Assembly (NCBI GenBank): GCA_016716905.1
Contig: JADJUS010000022.1
Coordinates: 806,001 to 870,000 of the forward strand
Length of the DNA: 64,000 nucleotides
Direction of reading: 5' to 3'
From: Acidobacteriota bacterium
GTDB lineage: Bacteria > Acidobacteriota > Vicinamibacteria > Vicinamibacterales > SCN-69-37
The notes under the pieces were generated by a model. That model did not search any database. It was given only the letters and a program-made list of their open reading frames with translations, and was not told where the DNA came from. The position numbers were made by a program, and so were the translations under genes. Each line of letters opens with the position of its first letter. Position 1 is the first letter of the stretch. This document shows positions 8,207 to 15,850 of the stretch, piece after piece.

Positions 8207-8766
8207 GGCGCCTGTCGCCCGGCAGTCGCCGGCCGGTAGTCGCGCCAGTTCCGGAGGTGCCGGGGCAGCGACCGCGTGGTGCGGCGCGCGAGCGCAGACG
8301 TGCCGGAATGGCTGTGGCACAATGCGGCCGCGAGCGCGTCGGACGCGTCGAACGGCTTGGGTAACGCGGTCAGTCCCAGCAGCAACTTCACCATGTGCTG
8401 CACCTGGACCTTGTCGGCACGGCCGTAGCCGACCACCGCCAGCTTGATCTCCGCGGGGGTGTATTCGACGATCGGCACACCGGCCTGCACGGCGGCCAGC
8501 ATGGCCACACCTCGCGCATGACCGAGTTGCAGGGCCGATCGCACATTGCGGGCGTGAAACAGGTTTTCGATGGCCACGCAGTCGGGCGACGTCTCGCGAA
8601 GGACGCGAGACAAGGTCTCGTGAATGACGTGAAGCCGTTCGGCAAACCCCGATCCGGCCGGCGCTGAAATGGCGCCGCACGTCACCAGGACGTGGCGGCT
8701 GCCGCCAGTCTCGACGCACCCATAGCCGGTGCGAATCGAGCCTGGGTCAATGCCAAATATCCTCAC
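8203..8766 (-). CDS. ruvC: Crossover junction endodeoxyribonuclease RuvC
   Basis: RuvC cleaves Holliday junctions symmetrically. The RNase H-like active site is present: Asp7 (GIDPGS), Glu67 (AIENLF), Asp140 and Asp143 (PFDASDALAAALCHSH). The 187-residue length includes about 35 residues of basic C-terminal tail beyond the conserved core (RRTTRSLPRHLRNW), which is longer than many homologues and partly overlaps the ruvA start. It is coupled to yebC upstream by a 4-base overlap. Confidence 0.96.
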   Translation of the reverse strand: MRIFGIDPGSIRTGYGCVETGGSRHVLVTCGAISAPAGSGFAERLHVIHETLSRVLRETSPDCVAIENLFHARNVRSALQLGHARGVAMLAAVQAGVPIVEYTPAEIKLAVVGYGRADKVQVQHMVKLLLGLTALPKPFDASDALAAALCHSHSGTSALARRTTRSLPRHLRNWRDYRPATAGRQAP

Positions 8767-9512
8767 GCCAGAGAGGCCTCGATGTCCTTTTCCTCGAAGT
8801 CGGCGTTGGTCCAGACGTTGCGGGTATCGTCGCAGTCGTCAAGCGCCTCCATCAATTTCATCATCTGGGCCACGGCCTTGCCTTCGATGGTGACGTAGTT
8901 CTGCGGCAGCATGGCGACTTCGGAACGGTCGGGCTCAAGGCCGAGGGCCTTCACCGCGTCGAGCACGGCCTGGTGGTTTTCGGGGCTGCACGTCACTTCC
9001 CAGACATCGCCTTCGTCCTTCATGTCGTCGGCGCCCGCGTCGAGCGCGGCCGACATCAGCGTGTCTTCCTGCGCCTTCGCCTTGTCCACCACGACCAGGC
9101 CCTTCTTGTCGAACATCCAGCCGACGCTGTTGGCTTCGCCGAGGTTCCCGCCGTACTTGCCGAAGATGTGGCGCACTTCACTGACCGTCCGGTTGCGGTT
9201 GTCGGTAATCGTATCGACGATCACGGCCACGCCGCCGGGGCCGTAGCCCTCGTACATGATCTCTTCGTAGTTGACGCCTTCTTCTTCACCGGTGCCGCGA
9301 CGAATGGCGCGCTTGATGTTGTCGGCAGGCATGTTGACCTGCTTCGCATCAGCGATGATCGTGCGGAGGCGGGGATTCATGTCGGGGTCGCCGCCGCCGT
9401 TGCGCGACGCCACCGTCAGTTCCTTGATGATGCGCGTGAAAATCTTGCCGCGCTTGGCGTCGGCCGCGCCCTTCTTGTGCTTGATAGTGTGCCACTTGGA
9501 ATGGCCAGACAT
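8763..9512 (-). CDS. yebC: YebC/PmpR family protein
   Basis: The 249-residue protein has the family opening MSGHSKWHTIKHKKGAADAK and the three-domain pattern including YEGYGPGGVAVIVDTITDNRNRT. Members are described as transcriptional regulators and, more recently, as factors that relieve ribosome stalling at proline-rich stretches. The gene heads the run yebC-ruvC-ruvA-ruvB-fabH with 4-base overlaps throughout the first four, an order shared by many bacteria. A GGGAGATC ribosome site precedes the ATG. A small 6-bp hairpin (9538-9553) lies just upstream. Confidence 0.96.
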   Translation of the reverse strand: MSGHSKWHTIKHKKGAADAKRGKIFTRIIKELTVASRNGGGDPDMNPRLRTIIADAKQVNMPADNIKRAIRRGTGEEEGVNYEEIMYEGYGPGGVAVIVDTITDNRNRTVSEVRHIFGKYGGNLGEANSVGWMFDKKGLVVVDKAKAQEDTLMSAALDAGADDMKDEGDVWEVTCSPENHQAVLDAVKALGLEPDRSEVAMLPQNYVTIEGKAVAQMMKLMEALDDCDDTRNVWTNADFEEKDIEASLA

Positions 9513-9587
9513 GCCTGATCTCCCACCGCGTGAAATGCCGCCCTTCCGGGCGGAAAAATGGACCGTTTATCGTAACACGCGGCTGTT

Positions 9588-9684
9588 CTCGGGCTTGAGG
9601 AACAGCCCGAGCGACGATCCTCTCCCCGTACGCAGCGACGTTCCTCTCCCCCTTATGTAGCTCGGCCTGTTCCTCAAGGCCGAG
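9588..9684. repeat. Paired inverted 24-base hairpin units
   Basis: Two 24-base units lie at 9588-9611 and 9661-9684. Each is a hairpin with an 8-bp stem: CTCGGGCT/AGCCCGAG with loop TGAGGAAC, and CTCGGCCT/AGGCCGAG with loop GTTCCTCA. The loops are reverse complements, so the units are inverted copies and could also pair with each other. Between them CGACGATCCTCTCCCC and CGACGTTCCTCTCCCC form an imperfect direct repeat. This looks like a REP-type element in the gap upstream of yebC and downstream of the methyltransferase gene. Confidence 0.75.
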
Positions 9685-9689
9685 TGGGG

Positions 9690-10487
9690 CTACCGCCGCC
9701 TGGCCAGCACCACCCAGACGTCTGCTTCCGGGTGCCAGGGCGCTCCGTCATAACTGCCGCGCACATCGTCCACCCGGAAGCCGGCCCGCTCAATTTGCGT
9801 AAGAAACTGCGCCATTGGCAGAGTCCGGAATGTCAGCGTGAAGTGGTGACGGCGCACCTCGCGACCGCGGCGGACGACGTATTGTTCGTCGAAGATGGTG
9901 AGGCCCTTGCGCCGGTCCTGGCGCACCGATTCGACCAGCGAAAGTGTGGTGCCGGGCGCGAACTGGCCCCGGATGGGAATGCGTCCCGAGTACTCCTCCC
10001 ACACGGCGAGATCGGGCACCAGATCGATGCCGAGCAAACCGCCGCGTTTGAGGGAGGCCGCAGCCGACGCGAGCGTGGCCTCGAGATCGCGGTCGTTCAA
10101 GAGTGACTGAAGCAGGCCGTAGGCGGCCACGACGGCACCGAGTTTACCGGGCCGCACCGGAAGCGCGCGGACGTCGCCCCGCAGCAGCGACGGCCGAACG
10201 GCCTTCGGCACTCGCGCCAGTCGCCGCCGTGCGCGTGCCAGCATGGGTTCGGAACGGTCGATGCCAAGCAGCCGTCGGTTGGCGTCGGCTTCAGAGGTCA
10301 GCCAACTGCGCGCGATCGGTGCCAGAAGCCGTCCGGTGCCGCAGCCCAGTTCAAGCACGGGGCCGCGGGTCTCGCCCACGGTCTTCACCCAGAACGGCAC
10401 GTCGCGCCGCCCGAGGGTGCGCGCGTTCTCCCAGTCGTAAAACGGCGCGTAGGTGTCCCAGCCGTGCCAGCCTTCGGTTTTGGCCAC
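9690..10487 (-). CDS. Class I SAM-dependent methyltransferase
   Basis: The 265-residue protein has the Rossmann motif I VLELGCGTGRLLAPIA. A motif II acidic residue follows in LLGIDRSEPMLARARRRLA, then DVRALPV, and a post-core sheet (HHFTLTFRTLPMAQFL). The GTG start at 10487 lies 1 base after the stop of the E1 gene and leaves the N-terminus KTEGWHGWDTYAPFYDWENA, typical of the family. The substrate is not evident. It is likely co-transcribed with the dehydrogenase gene. Confidence 0.85.
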   Translation of the reverse strand: MAKTEGWHGWDTYAPFYDWENARTLGRRDVPFWVKTVGETRGPVLELGCGTGRLLAPIARSWLTSEADANRRLLGIDRSEPMLARARRRLARVPKAVRPSLLRGDVRALPVRPGKLGAVVAAYGLLQSLLNDRDLEATLASAAASLKRGGLLGIDLVPDLAVWEEYSGRIPIRGQFAPGTTLSLVESVRQDRRKGLTIFDEQYVVRRGREVRRHHFTLTFRTLPMAQFLTQIERAGFRVDDVRGSYDGAPWHPEADVWVVLARRR

Positions 10488-10488
10488 C

Positions 10489-12960
10489 CTAATACCCAAC
10501 CAGGAGGCGGGCGGCGCGTTCGACGTCAGCTTCGCTGGGAAGGAACGCGTCCTCGAGGGGTGGCGAGTACGGCACCGGCGAGTCGAGCGAACCCAGGATG
10601 CGCACCGGCGCATCAAGCCACTCAAACGCCTCTTCCTGGATGATCGCTGCCAGCGACTCGCCCACCCCGCCCGTGCGGGAGTCTTCGTGCACGATCAGGA
10701 CACGGCCGGTGGCACGCGCCAGTTCGAGCACCGCATCGCGATCGAGCGGCACGAGGGTGCGCAAGTCGAGCACGGCCGCTTCGATGTTTGAGGCGTGCAG
10801 TTTCTCAGCGACGCGCATCGCGACGTGGACGTACGCGCCGTAAGAAATGATCGTGAGATCTGTGCCCGCCCGCCGGAGGGCGGCCTTGCCAATAGGCAGG
10901 GGCGCAGGCGCGGCTTCTTCCAGCTGCTGCTTGATGCGCGGGTCGCGGTACAGCCCGATGTGTTCATAAAACAGCACCGGATCGGCGTCGGCCACGGCGG
11001 ACGCCATCAGGGCCCTGGCATCATGCGGCGTGGAAGGGGCCACAATCTTCAGGCCGGGCGTGCGATAGAACCACCCTTCCGTATTCTGCGAGTGGTACGG
11101 GCCTGCGTGACGAAGCCCGCCCCATGGCATCCGCACCACCATCGGCACTTCGCCACCCCATCGATATCGAATCTTGGCGGCGTTGTTCACGAGCTGGTTG
11201 AACCCGGTGGCGACAAAGTCGTTGAACTGCATTTCGCCGATCGGCCGCAATCCCGCCAGCGCCGCGCCGATGCATGTGCCAAGAACAGCGCCTTCGGCCA
11301 GCGGCGAATTGAGGATGCGATTGCCGTATTTTTCAAGCAGCGGCCGCAGCAGCAGGAATGCGTTGCCGTATTTGCCGCCGACGTCCTGGCCAAACACAAA
11401 GACGCGAGGGTCGGCAGCAAGCGCGTCGCCCACGCCCATCATCACGGCGTCGAGCAGTGTGGTGCCGCGTTTGTCGAAGGGCGGCGCCGTCTCCACCTGC
11501 ATCGCCGACTCAGGACGCGACCGGAAGCGCCGCCGCACTTCGGGATCGAGCACTTCCACCCGACGACGGTCCACCGGGTCGTCGCGGAAGACGCCGGTCG
11601 TCACCGTGGCGGGGTCGGGCCACGGCGCAGCAATCACGGCCTGCGCCTCAGCATCCACCAGCGCCTCTGCGTCGCGCTTGAGTTGCTCAACACCTGCGGC
11701 ATCAATCACGCCGCGGGCGATGAGCCGGCGCGCGTACGTCGGAATGGGATCGCGCTCCTTCCAGAACGCGTACAACTCAGGATTCGCGTAGCCCTGCGCG
11801 GTGAGTGGCGGGTAGTCCCACCCTGGCTGGGGGTCTTTGCCCAGGTAAAGCATGTCGTCGTGATGGGCATGCCCGCACATCCGCATGGCGACCAACTCAA
11901 TCAACGTCGGGCCGTGGCCCGCCCGGGCGCGCTCGGCTGCCCACGCAAACGTGGCTGCAATGGCTTCGGGGTCCGTGCCGTCGATGGTCACCCCCGGCAC
12001 ACCGTAGCCGATGGCCTTGTCGGCGAACACCCGCACCGCCGACTGCTCTGCCACCGGCGTGGACAGCGCGGTCTGGTTGTTCTGCAGGCAGAACAACACG
12101 GGCCAGCGGCGCGCCGCGCAGACATTGATTGCCTCGTGCCATTCACCCAGCGACGAGCCGCCTTCGCCGATAAACGACACCGCGATGCGCCCGCTCTGTG
12201 TTTGCGCGAACGCGCAGCCCATGCCGGCGGCGGTCAGTGTGCTGATGGTGAGCGGCGCCGATGCCGGCAACACGCCCCAGTCAAAGTCACCCAGATGCAG
12301 GTCACGCCCACCCATCGGCGGGCCGGCCTTCCCCATCTGCGCACTCAAGACCTGCCGCACGGCGTCGGCATCGCTTCGCATTGCAAGCGCGGCACCCAGG
12401 TCGCGAATAAGCGGCGCCACCACATCGCCTTGCCAGGCGCCTGCTTCGGATCGCCACGCCGGACCACGGCGGAGGCGCAGCGGCACGGCATAGATCGCTT
12501 CCTGTCCGAGCGACCGGAACCCTTTCCCCTGGAACGAGGCAGCGCCGTACTTGACCTCGCCGCCCGAGAAGAAGTGCTTCAGGCGATTGTCCACCGCGCG
12601 GGTCAGGATCATGCCCCGCAACATCTCCACGCGCTCCTCGTCTGTGAACGACTGAGCGATGGCCGAGCGCGCCAGGAAACCATCGACCGCGTCAACCAGT
12701 TCCGCCGTGGCGTGCGCCGCTCGCACGTCGCTGCCCACTCCGGGCGTCGTCGCCACCGGAGGCGAGGCATGGTGGGTCAGGTGTATCCGAATCCTGTCGG
12801 GCAGCATCCGGCGCAGTCGATCGCGCACCCAGGCCAGGTCTTCGACGCTTGTCAGGACATCAAACGCGGACAACACGGCAGGCAACCCGAACGGATGACG
12901 CTCGGCGACGAATGCGCGCAGTCCGTCGCGCAAGGAAACGTTGGTCACTCGACCTGCCAT
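10489..12960 (-). CDS. Fused alpha-beta 2-oxoacid dehydrogenase E1 (thiamine diphosphate-dependent)
   Basis: The 823-residue product decarboxylates a 2-oxoacid (pyruvate or branched-chain) and transfers the acyl group to lipoyl-E2. An N-terminal segment of about 100 residues of unclear role precedes the E1-alpha half. That half has the thiamine motif GEGGSSLGEWHEA...NN, where E replaces the usual D of GDG. The E1-beta half starts near residue 500 (TTLLDAVMMGVGDALAADPR, then VFGQDVGGKYG) and ends with the C-terminal transketolase domain (VLIVHEDSRTGGVGE). Fused E1 of this type occurs in several phyla. ATG 12960 is chosen because TAAAGT lies 6 bases upstream; a GTG two codons earlier is less likely. 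Confidence 0.9.
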   Translation of the reverse strand: MAGRVTNVSLRDGLRAFVAERHPFGLPAVLSAFDVLTSVEDLAWVRDRLRRMLPDRIRIHLTHHASPPVATTPGVGSDVRAAHATAELVDAVDGFLARSAIAQSFTDEERVEMLRGMILTRAVDNRLKHFFSGGEVKYGAASFQGKGFRSLGQEAIYAVPLRLRRGPAWRSEAGAWQGDVVAPLIRDLGAALAMRSDADAVRQVLSAQMGKAGPPMGGRDLHLGDFDWGVLPASAPLTISTLTAAGMGCAFAQTQSGRIAVSFIGEGGSSLGEWHEAINVCAARRWPVLFCLQNNQTALSTPVAEQSAVRVFADKAIGYGVPGVTIDGTDPEAIAATFAWAAERARAGHGPTLIELVAMRMCGHAHHDDMLYLGKDPQPGWDYPPLTAQGYANPELYAFWKERDPIPTYARRLIARGVIDAAGVEQLKRDAEALVDAEAQAVIAAPWPDPATVTTGVFRDDPVDRRRVEVLDPEVRRRFRSRPESAMQVETAPPFDKRGTTLLDAVMMGVGDALAADPRVFVFGQDVGGKYGNAFLLLRPLLEKYGNRILNSPLAEGAVLGTCIGAALAGLRPIGEMQFNDFVATGFNQLVNNAAKIRYRWGGEVPMVVRMPWGGLRHAGPYHSQNTEGWFYRTPGLKIVAPSTPHDARALMASAVADADPVLFYEHIGLYRDPRIKQQLEEAAPAPLPIGKAALRRAGTDLTIISYGAYVHVAMRVAEKLHASNIEAAVLDLRTLVPLDRDAVLELARATGRVLIVHEDSRTGGVGESLAAIIQEEAFEWLDAPVRILGSLDSPVPYSPPLEDAFLPSEADVERAARLLVGY

Positions 12961-12966
12961 CGGCAC

Positions 12967-12972
12967 ACTTTA
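12967..12972 (-). promoter_or_regulatory. -10 box TAAAGT for the E1 gene
   Basis: On the minus strand TAAAGT is followed by 6 bases and then ATG 12960. With the usual -10 to start-site spacing, transcription would begin at or next to the ATG, giving a leaderless mRNA. It is one of a series of identical arrangements in this window. Confidence 0.5.
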
Positions 12973-12994
12973 ACAAGCCCACGGACCAAAGCGC

Positions 12995-13000
12995 CATAAT
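12995..13000 (+). promoter_or_regulatory. -10 box CATAAT for the dihydrouridine synthase gene
   Basis: CATAAT is followed by 6 bases and ATG 13007, with no Shine-Dalgarno sequence. It fits a leaderless promoter. The same hexamer with the same 6-base gap precedes the gene at 50023. Confidence 0.5.
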
Positions 13001-13006
13001 CGTTGC

Positions 13007-14110
13007 ATGTCATTTCACGATCTCGTCTCCGGTGCCCTGGTTGTGGCGCCGATGACCAAGGGTTCCAACCTGCCGTTCCGGCGTCTGTGTGTGGAACTGG
13101 GCGCTCGGGTGCTCGTCAGCGAGATGGCCGTGGCCCGCCGCCTCAAACAGCGCCGCGGCAGTGAGTTCGCGCTGCTGCGCCGGGCACCCGATGAGCCGTG
13201 TTTCGGTGTGCAACTGGCGGGCAACAAGCCGGAAGAAATGGCCTGGGCTGCCGCCCTGGCGCAGTCACGCGGTGCGGACTTCGTTGATGTGAATCTGGGC
13301 TGCCCGATCGACCACTTCACGCGCATGGGCCTGGGCGCGGCGCTGGGCCGCCAGCCGTCCAAGGTCCGTCGCATTGTCGAAACGATGAAGGCGGCTGTCA
13401 CGGTACCGGTCACCGTGAAGATCCGGCTTGGATGGAAAGCCGATCAGCTCAACTATCTTGAACTGGCGCGGGCGGCGGTGGAAGGCGGCGCCGACGGCGT
13501 CTTTGTGCACGGTCGCACCCGCGAAGCCCGGTACCGCTACCCCGCCAACTGGGATGCGATCGCCGAAATCGCCGCGGCCCTGACGGTGCCGGTCATCGGC
13601 AACGGCGACCTGCTCTTTCCGCACGAGGTGCACGAGCGCCTGGCGTCGTCCGGATGCGCGGCGCTCATGACCGCCCGCGGAGCCCTCATCAAGCCGTGGC
13701 TCTTCCGCGAACTCACGTCGGGCTACTGGGACATCACCGCCGAGGAGCGCCTTGAAATCTACCGCCGCTACACGGCCCTCGCCCTTGAACACTGGGGCGA
13801 CGATGAACATGGGCGGACGCGGGCGCGCGAGTTCCTGAGGTGGCACGCCGGGTTCTGGTGCCGCTACGTGCCGCAACGCGCGGACGGGCACTGGCCCTCG
13901 ATGCAGATCCGCGAAGTACTGGACCAGCCGCGTTCCCCGCTCGAAGCGCTTCTCTCGCGGTCAGACGACCCTGCGCTCGAGTACGTGACCGACGAACTCC
14001 TGAACGCGGGCGATCTCTCCGCACCGCCCCCTGTCCCCGCCGTCGTCACCGACAGTCGGGCCGATCGCGGCCGGCGCACGGAGGAAGACGAGCCGGTCGA
14101 GGCAGGATGA
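13007..14110 (+). CDS. tRNA-dihydrouridine synthase
   Basis: This FMN enzyme reduces uridines in the D-loop of tRNA. The TIM-barrel start VAPMTKGSNLPFRRLC is followed by the catalytic cysteine motif DVNLGCPIDHFTRMGLGAAL. The phosphate-binding strands are VKIRLGW, VFVHGRTREARYRYPANWD, VIGNGDL and LMTARGALIKPWLF. The C-terminal helical tRNA-binding domain follows. At 367 residues it is slightly longer than DusA/B/C. The wording of the cysteine motif (NLGCP-I) is nearer to the eukaryotic Dus3-like branch, which I cannot confirm. The C-terminal 30 residues are proline- and acid-rich. Confidence 0.92.
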   Translation: MSFHDLVSGALVVAPMTKGSNLPFRRLCVELGARVLVSEMAVARRLKQRRGSEFALLRRAPDEPCFGVQLAGNKPEEMAWAAALAQSRGADFVDVNLGCPIDHFTRMGLGAALGRQPSKVRRIVETMKAAVTVPVTVKIRLGWKADQLNYLELARAAVEGGADGVFVHGRTREARYRYPANWDAIAEIAAALTVPVIGNGDLLFPHEVHERLASSGCAALMTARGALIKPWLFRELTSGYWDITAEERLEIYRRYTALALEHWGDDEHGRTRAREFLRWHAGFWCRYVPQRADGHWPSMQIREVLDQPRSPLEALLSRSDDPALEYVTDELLNAGDLSAPPPVPAVVTDSRADRGRRTEEDEPVEAG

Positions 14111-14112
14111 TC

Positions 14113-14207
14113 AAAACGACCGCTGAGAGCAAAACGACCTCTGAGGTAATGACCGTTGCAACTGATCGGTCATTACCTCAGAGGTCGTTTTGTCACAGAT
14201 GTCGTTT
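14113..14207. repeat. 26-bp perfect hairpin with flanking half-copies, between convergent genes
   Basis: Bases 14131-14156 and 14168-14193 form a perfect 26-bp inverted repeat with an 11-base loop. Its core contains GACCTCTGAGGT. Further copies of CAAAACGAC occur outside it, forward at 14113 and inverted ending at 14209, so the motif is present four times in about 97 bases. It sits between the convergent dihydrouridine synthase and carbamoyltransferase genes, where it could end transcription in both directions, although there is no clean T-run. Confidence 0.75.
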
Positions 14208-14209
14208 TG

Positions 14210-15850
14210 TCAGCGCATGTAGACGCGGCCGTCCACGACGCACGCGTCCAGTCGAATTTCCCGAAGCAGCGCCAGCGCCTCGTCGGGCGTTTCGACCATC
14301 GGTTGACCTCGTGCATTGAGCGACGTGTTCAGCACGATCGGCACACCGGTGGCGGCCTCGAACGCCTGGAGCACATCGCGCAGTCCTCCGGCCCCGCTCG
14401 GCACGGTCTGCACGCGCCCGGTGCCGTCGACATGCACCACCGCCGGCACGAGGGCGCGGCGACCTGGCAGGAAGGCGGGAGCGCGCAACATCAGCGGACT
14501 GGTTGCCGATGTCTCTCCGAGATCGAACCACTCTGCCGCACGCTCCTCGAGGATGGCTGGTGCGTACGGCCGGAACGCTTCCCGGCGCTTGATCGCATCC
14601 AGCTTCGCCCTGACGTCGGCGCGCCTGGGGTCCGCCAGGATGCTCCGATGCCCAAGCGCTCTCGGACCAAACTCTGAACCGCCCTCAAACCAGCCGACGA
14701 TGGCGCCGGAAGCGAGCAGGTCGGCCACTTCGGCGGCATCGGCCTTTGCCCGGGCGCCGCCAGCGGGATAGGTCCCGTACCGCCGGCCCAGGAAGTCGTC
14801 GGGCACTCGGAGCGGGCGATGCTCACTGGTCAGATGCCAGACACCATGAAACGCGGCGCCGATAGCGGTGCCGCAGTCTTCCGCCGCCGGCATCACAAAC
14901 ACATCGTCGAACCTGCCGCCGCGATAAAGGAGACGTTCGTTGGCTGTGACGTTCAGCGCCACGCCGCCGGCGTAACAGAGGTGGCGCACGCTCGAGTTGT
15001 GGGCGGCGCGATCGACGAACACGCCGAGTCCGCTTTCGAGGGCCGCCTGGGTGCTCGCGGCAAGATCGGTGTACTCGGCGCGCCGTTCGGGCCAGCGGTC
15101 AGCGTGCCGGAACTTCCGAGGCACGTGGTCCTCGAATCGCAGCGCACCATCAACCACTGAGAAATAGTCGGACTCGGGAATGGTTGCCGACCCATGGGCC
15201 GCCAGACCCATCAGCTTCCCCGAGTCGTGCCAGCTGCCGAAGACCTGCTCGGCCACGGTCTGGTACATGAATCCCAGGCTGGAGAACGGGAACATCCGCG
15301 GCCGGCCGTCGCCATCGTCATCAACATCCGGGTGTGCGGCCACGTGTTTCTCGACCGGCGTCACGGTGGCGCCCGACGCGCGATAGATCGAGACCACTTC
15401 CCTGCCGATCGCAGAGCCGCGAATGACCGCACGCTCACCTTCCGGAAGATCGTCCACCCGAGAGCCCATCGCGTCCACAACCAGGACCATCGAGTCGGAG
15501 AACCCGGAACACGCGTGGGCGCCGATGGCGTGACCGAGGTGATGCGAGATGGTGACGCGCGGCCGTGTGCCCAACCGCGGATGAAGTCCGAGGTTGTTGA
15601 AGGGCGCTGACGGTGGCTGCAGCGGGCACAACACCACCAGGTCGAGGTCAGCCACAGCAATTCCCGCGGCGTCGAGCACATAGTCCAAGGCACGGAACTC
15701 GCGGGCTGGAACAAGTGGCGCGTACTTCCGACGCGTCAGGCGTTCTTCCTGAATGGCCGCGACAATTCGGTGCCCGTGCATCAGGCACGCGGCGCCGTTA
15801 TGCGAGGCCGCCAGGCCCAGCACCCACGGATCGCTCAACGGGTGACCCAC
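14210..15850 (-). CDS. NodU/CmcH-family carbamoyltransferase
   Basis: The product of about 546 residues transfers a carbamoyl group from carbamoyl phosphate to a hydroxyl, typically on a sugar or antibiotic. The N-terminal Kae1/YrdC-like part has VLGLAASHNGAACLM, IQEERLTRRKYAPLVP and the metal-binding histidine pairs HHLGHAIGAHACSGF. The C-terminal domain has FEGGSEFGPRALGHRSI, AFRPYAPAIL and VLNTSLNARGQPMVETP, all family hallmarks. The GTG at 15850 overlaps the upstream gene by 16 bases; GTG 15823 is an alternative. It follows a methyltransferase/dioxygenase fusion, which suggests joint modification of one substrate. Confidence 0.92.
   Translation of the reverse strand: MGHPLSDPWVLGLAASHNGAACLMHGHRIVAAIQEERLTRRKYAPLVPAREFRALDYVLDAAGIAVADLDLVVLCPLQPPSAPFNNLGLHPRLGTRPRVTISHHLGHAIGAHACSGFSDSMVLVVDAMGSRVDDLPEGERAVIRGSAIGREVVSIYRASGATVTPVEKHVAAHPDVDDDGDGRPRMFPFSSLGFMYQTVAEQVFGSWHDSGKLMGLAAHGSATIPESDYFSVVDGALRFEDHVPRKFRHADRWPERRAEYTDLAASTQAALESGLGVFVDRAAHNSSVRHLCYAGGVALNVTANERLLYRGGRFDDVFVMPAAEDCGTAIGAAFHGVWHLTSEHRPLRVPDDFLGRRYGTYPAGGARAKADAAEVADLLASGAIVGWFEGGSEFGPRALGHRSILADPRRADVRAKLDAIKRREAFRPYAPAILEERAAEWFDLGETSATSPLMLRAPAFLPGRRALVPAVVHVDGTGRVQTVPSGAGGLRDVLQAFEAATGVPIVLNTSLNARGQPMVETPDEALALLREIRLDACVVDGRVYMR

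Noticed and set aside
8207..8719. An N-terminal extension of about 170 residues on RuvA
   Set aside because: It lies within ruvC in another frame. RuvA homology begins precisely at the GTG at 8206.
10795..12999. A 734-codon plus-strand open frame opposite the dehydrogenase E1 gene
   Set aside because: It is rich in Arg, His and Pro with no domain pattern, and exactly shadows a well-recognised enzyme. Long antisense frames are expected at this GC content.
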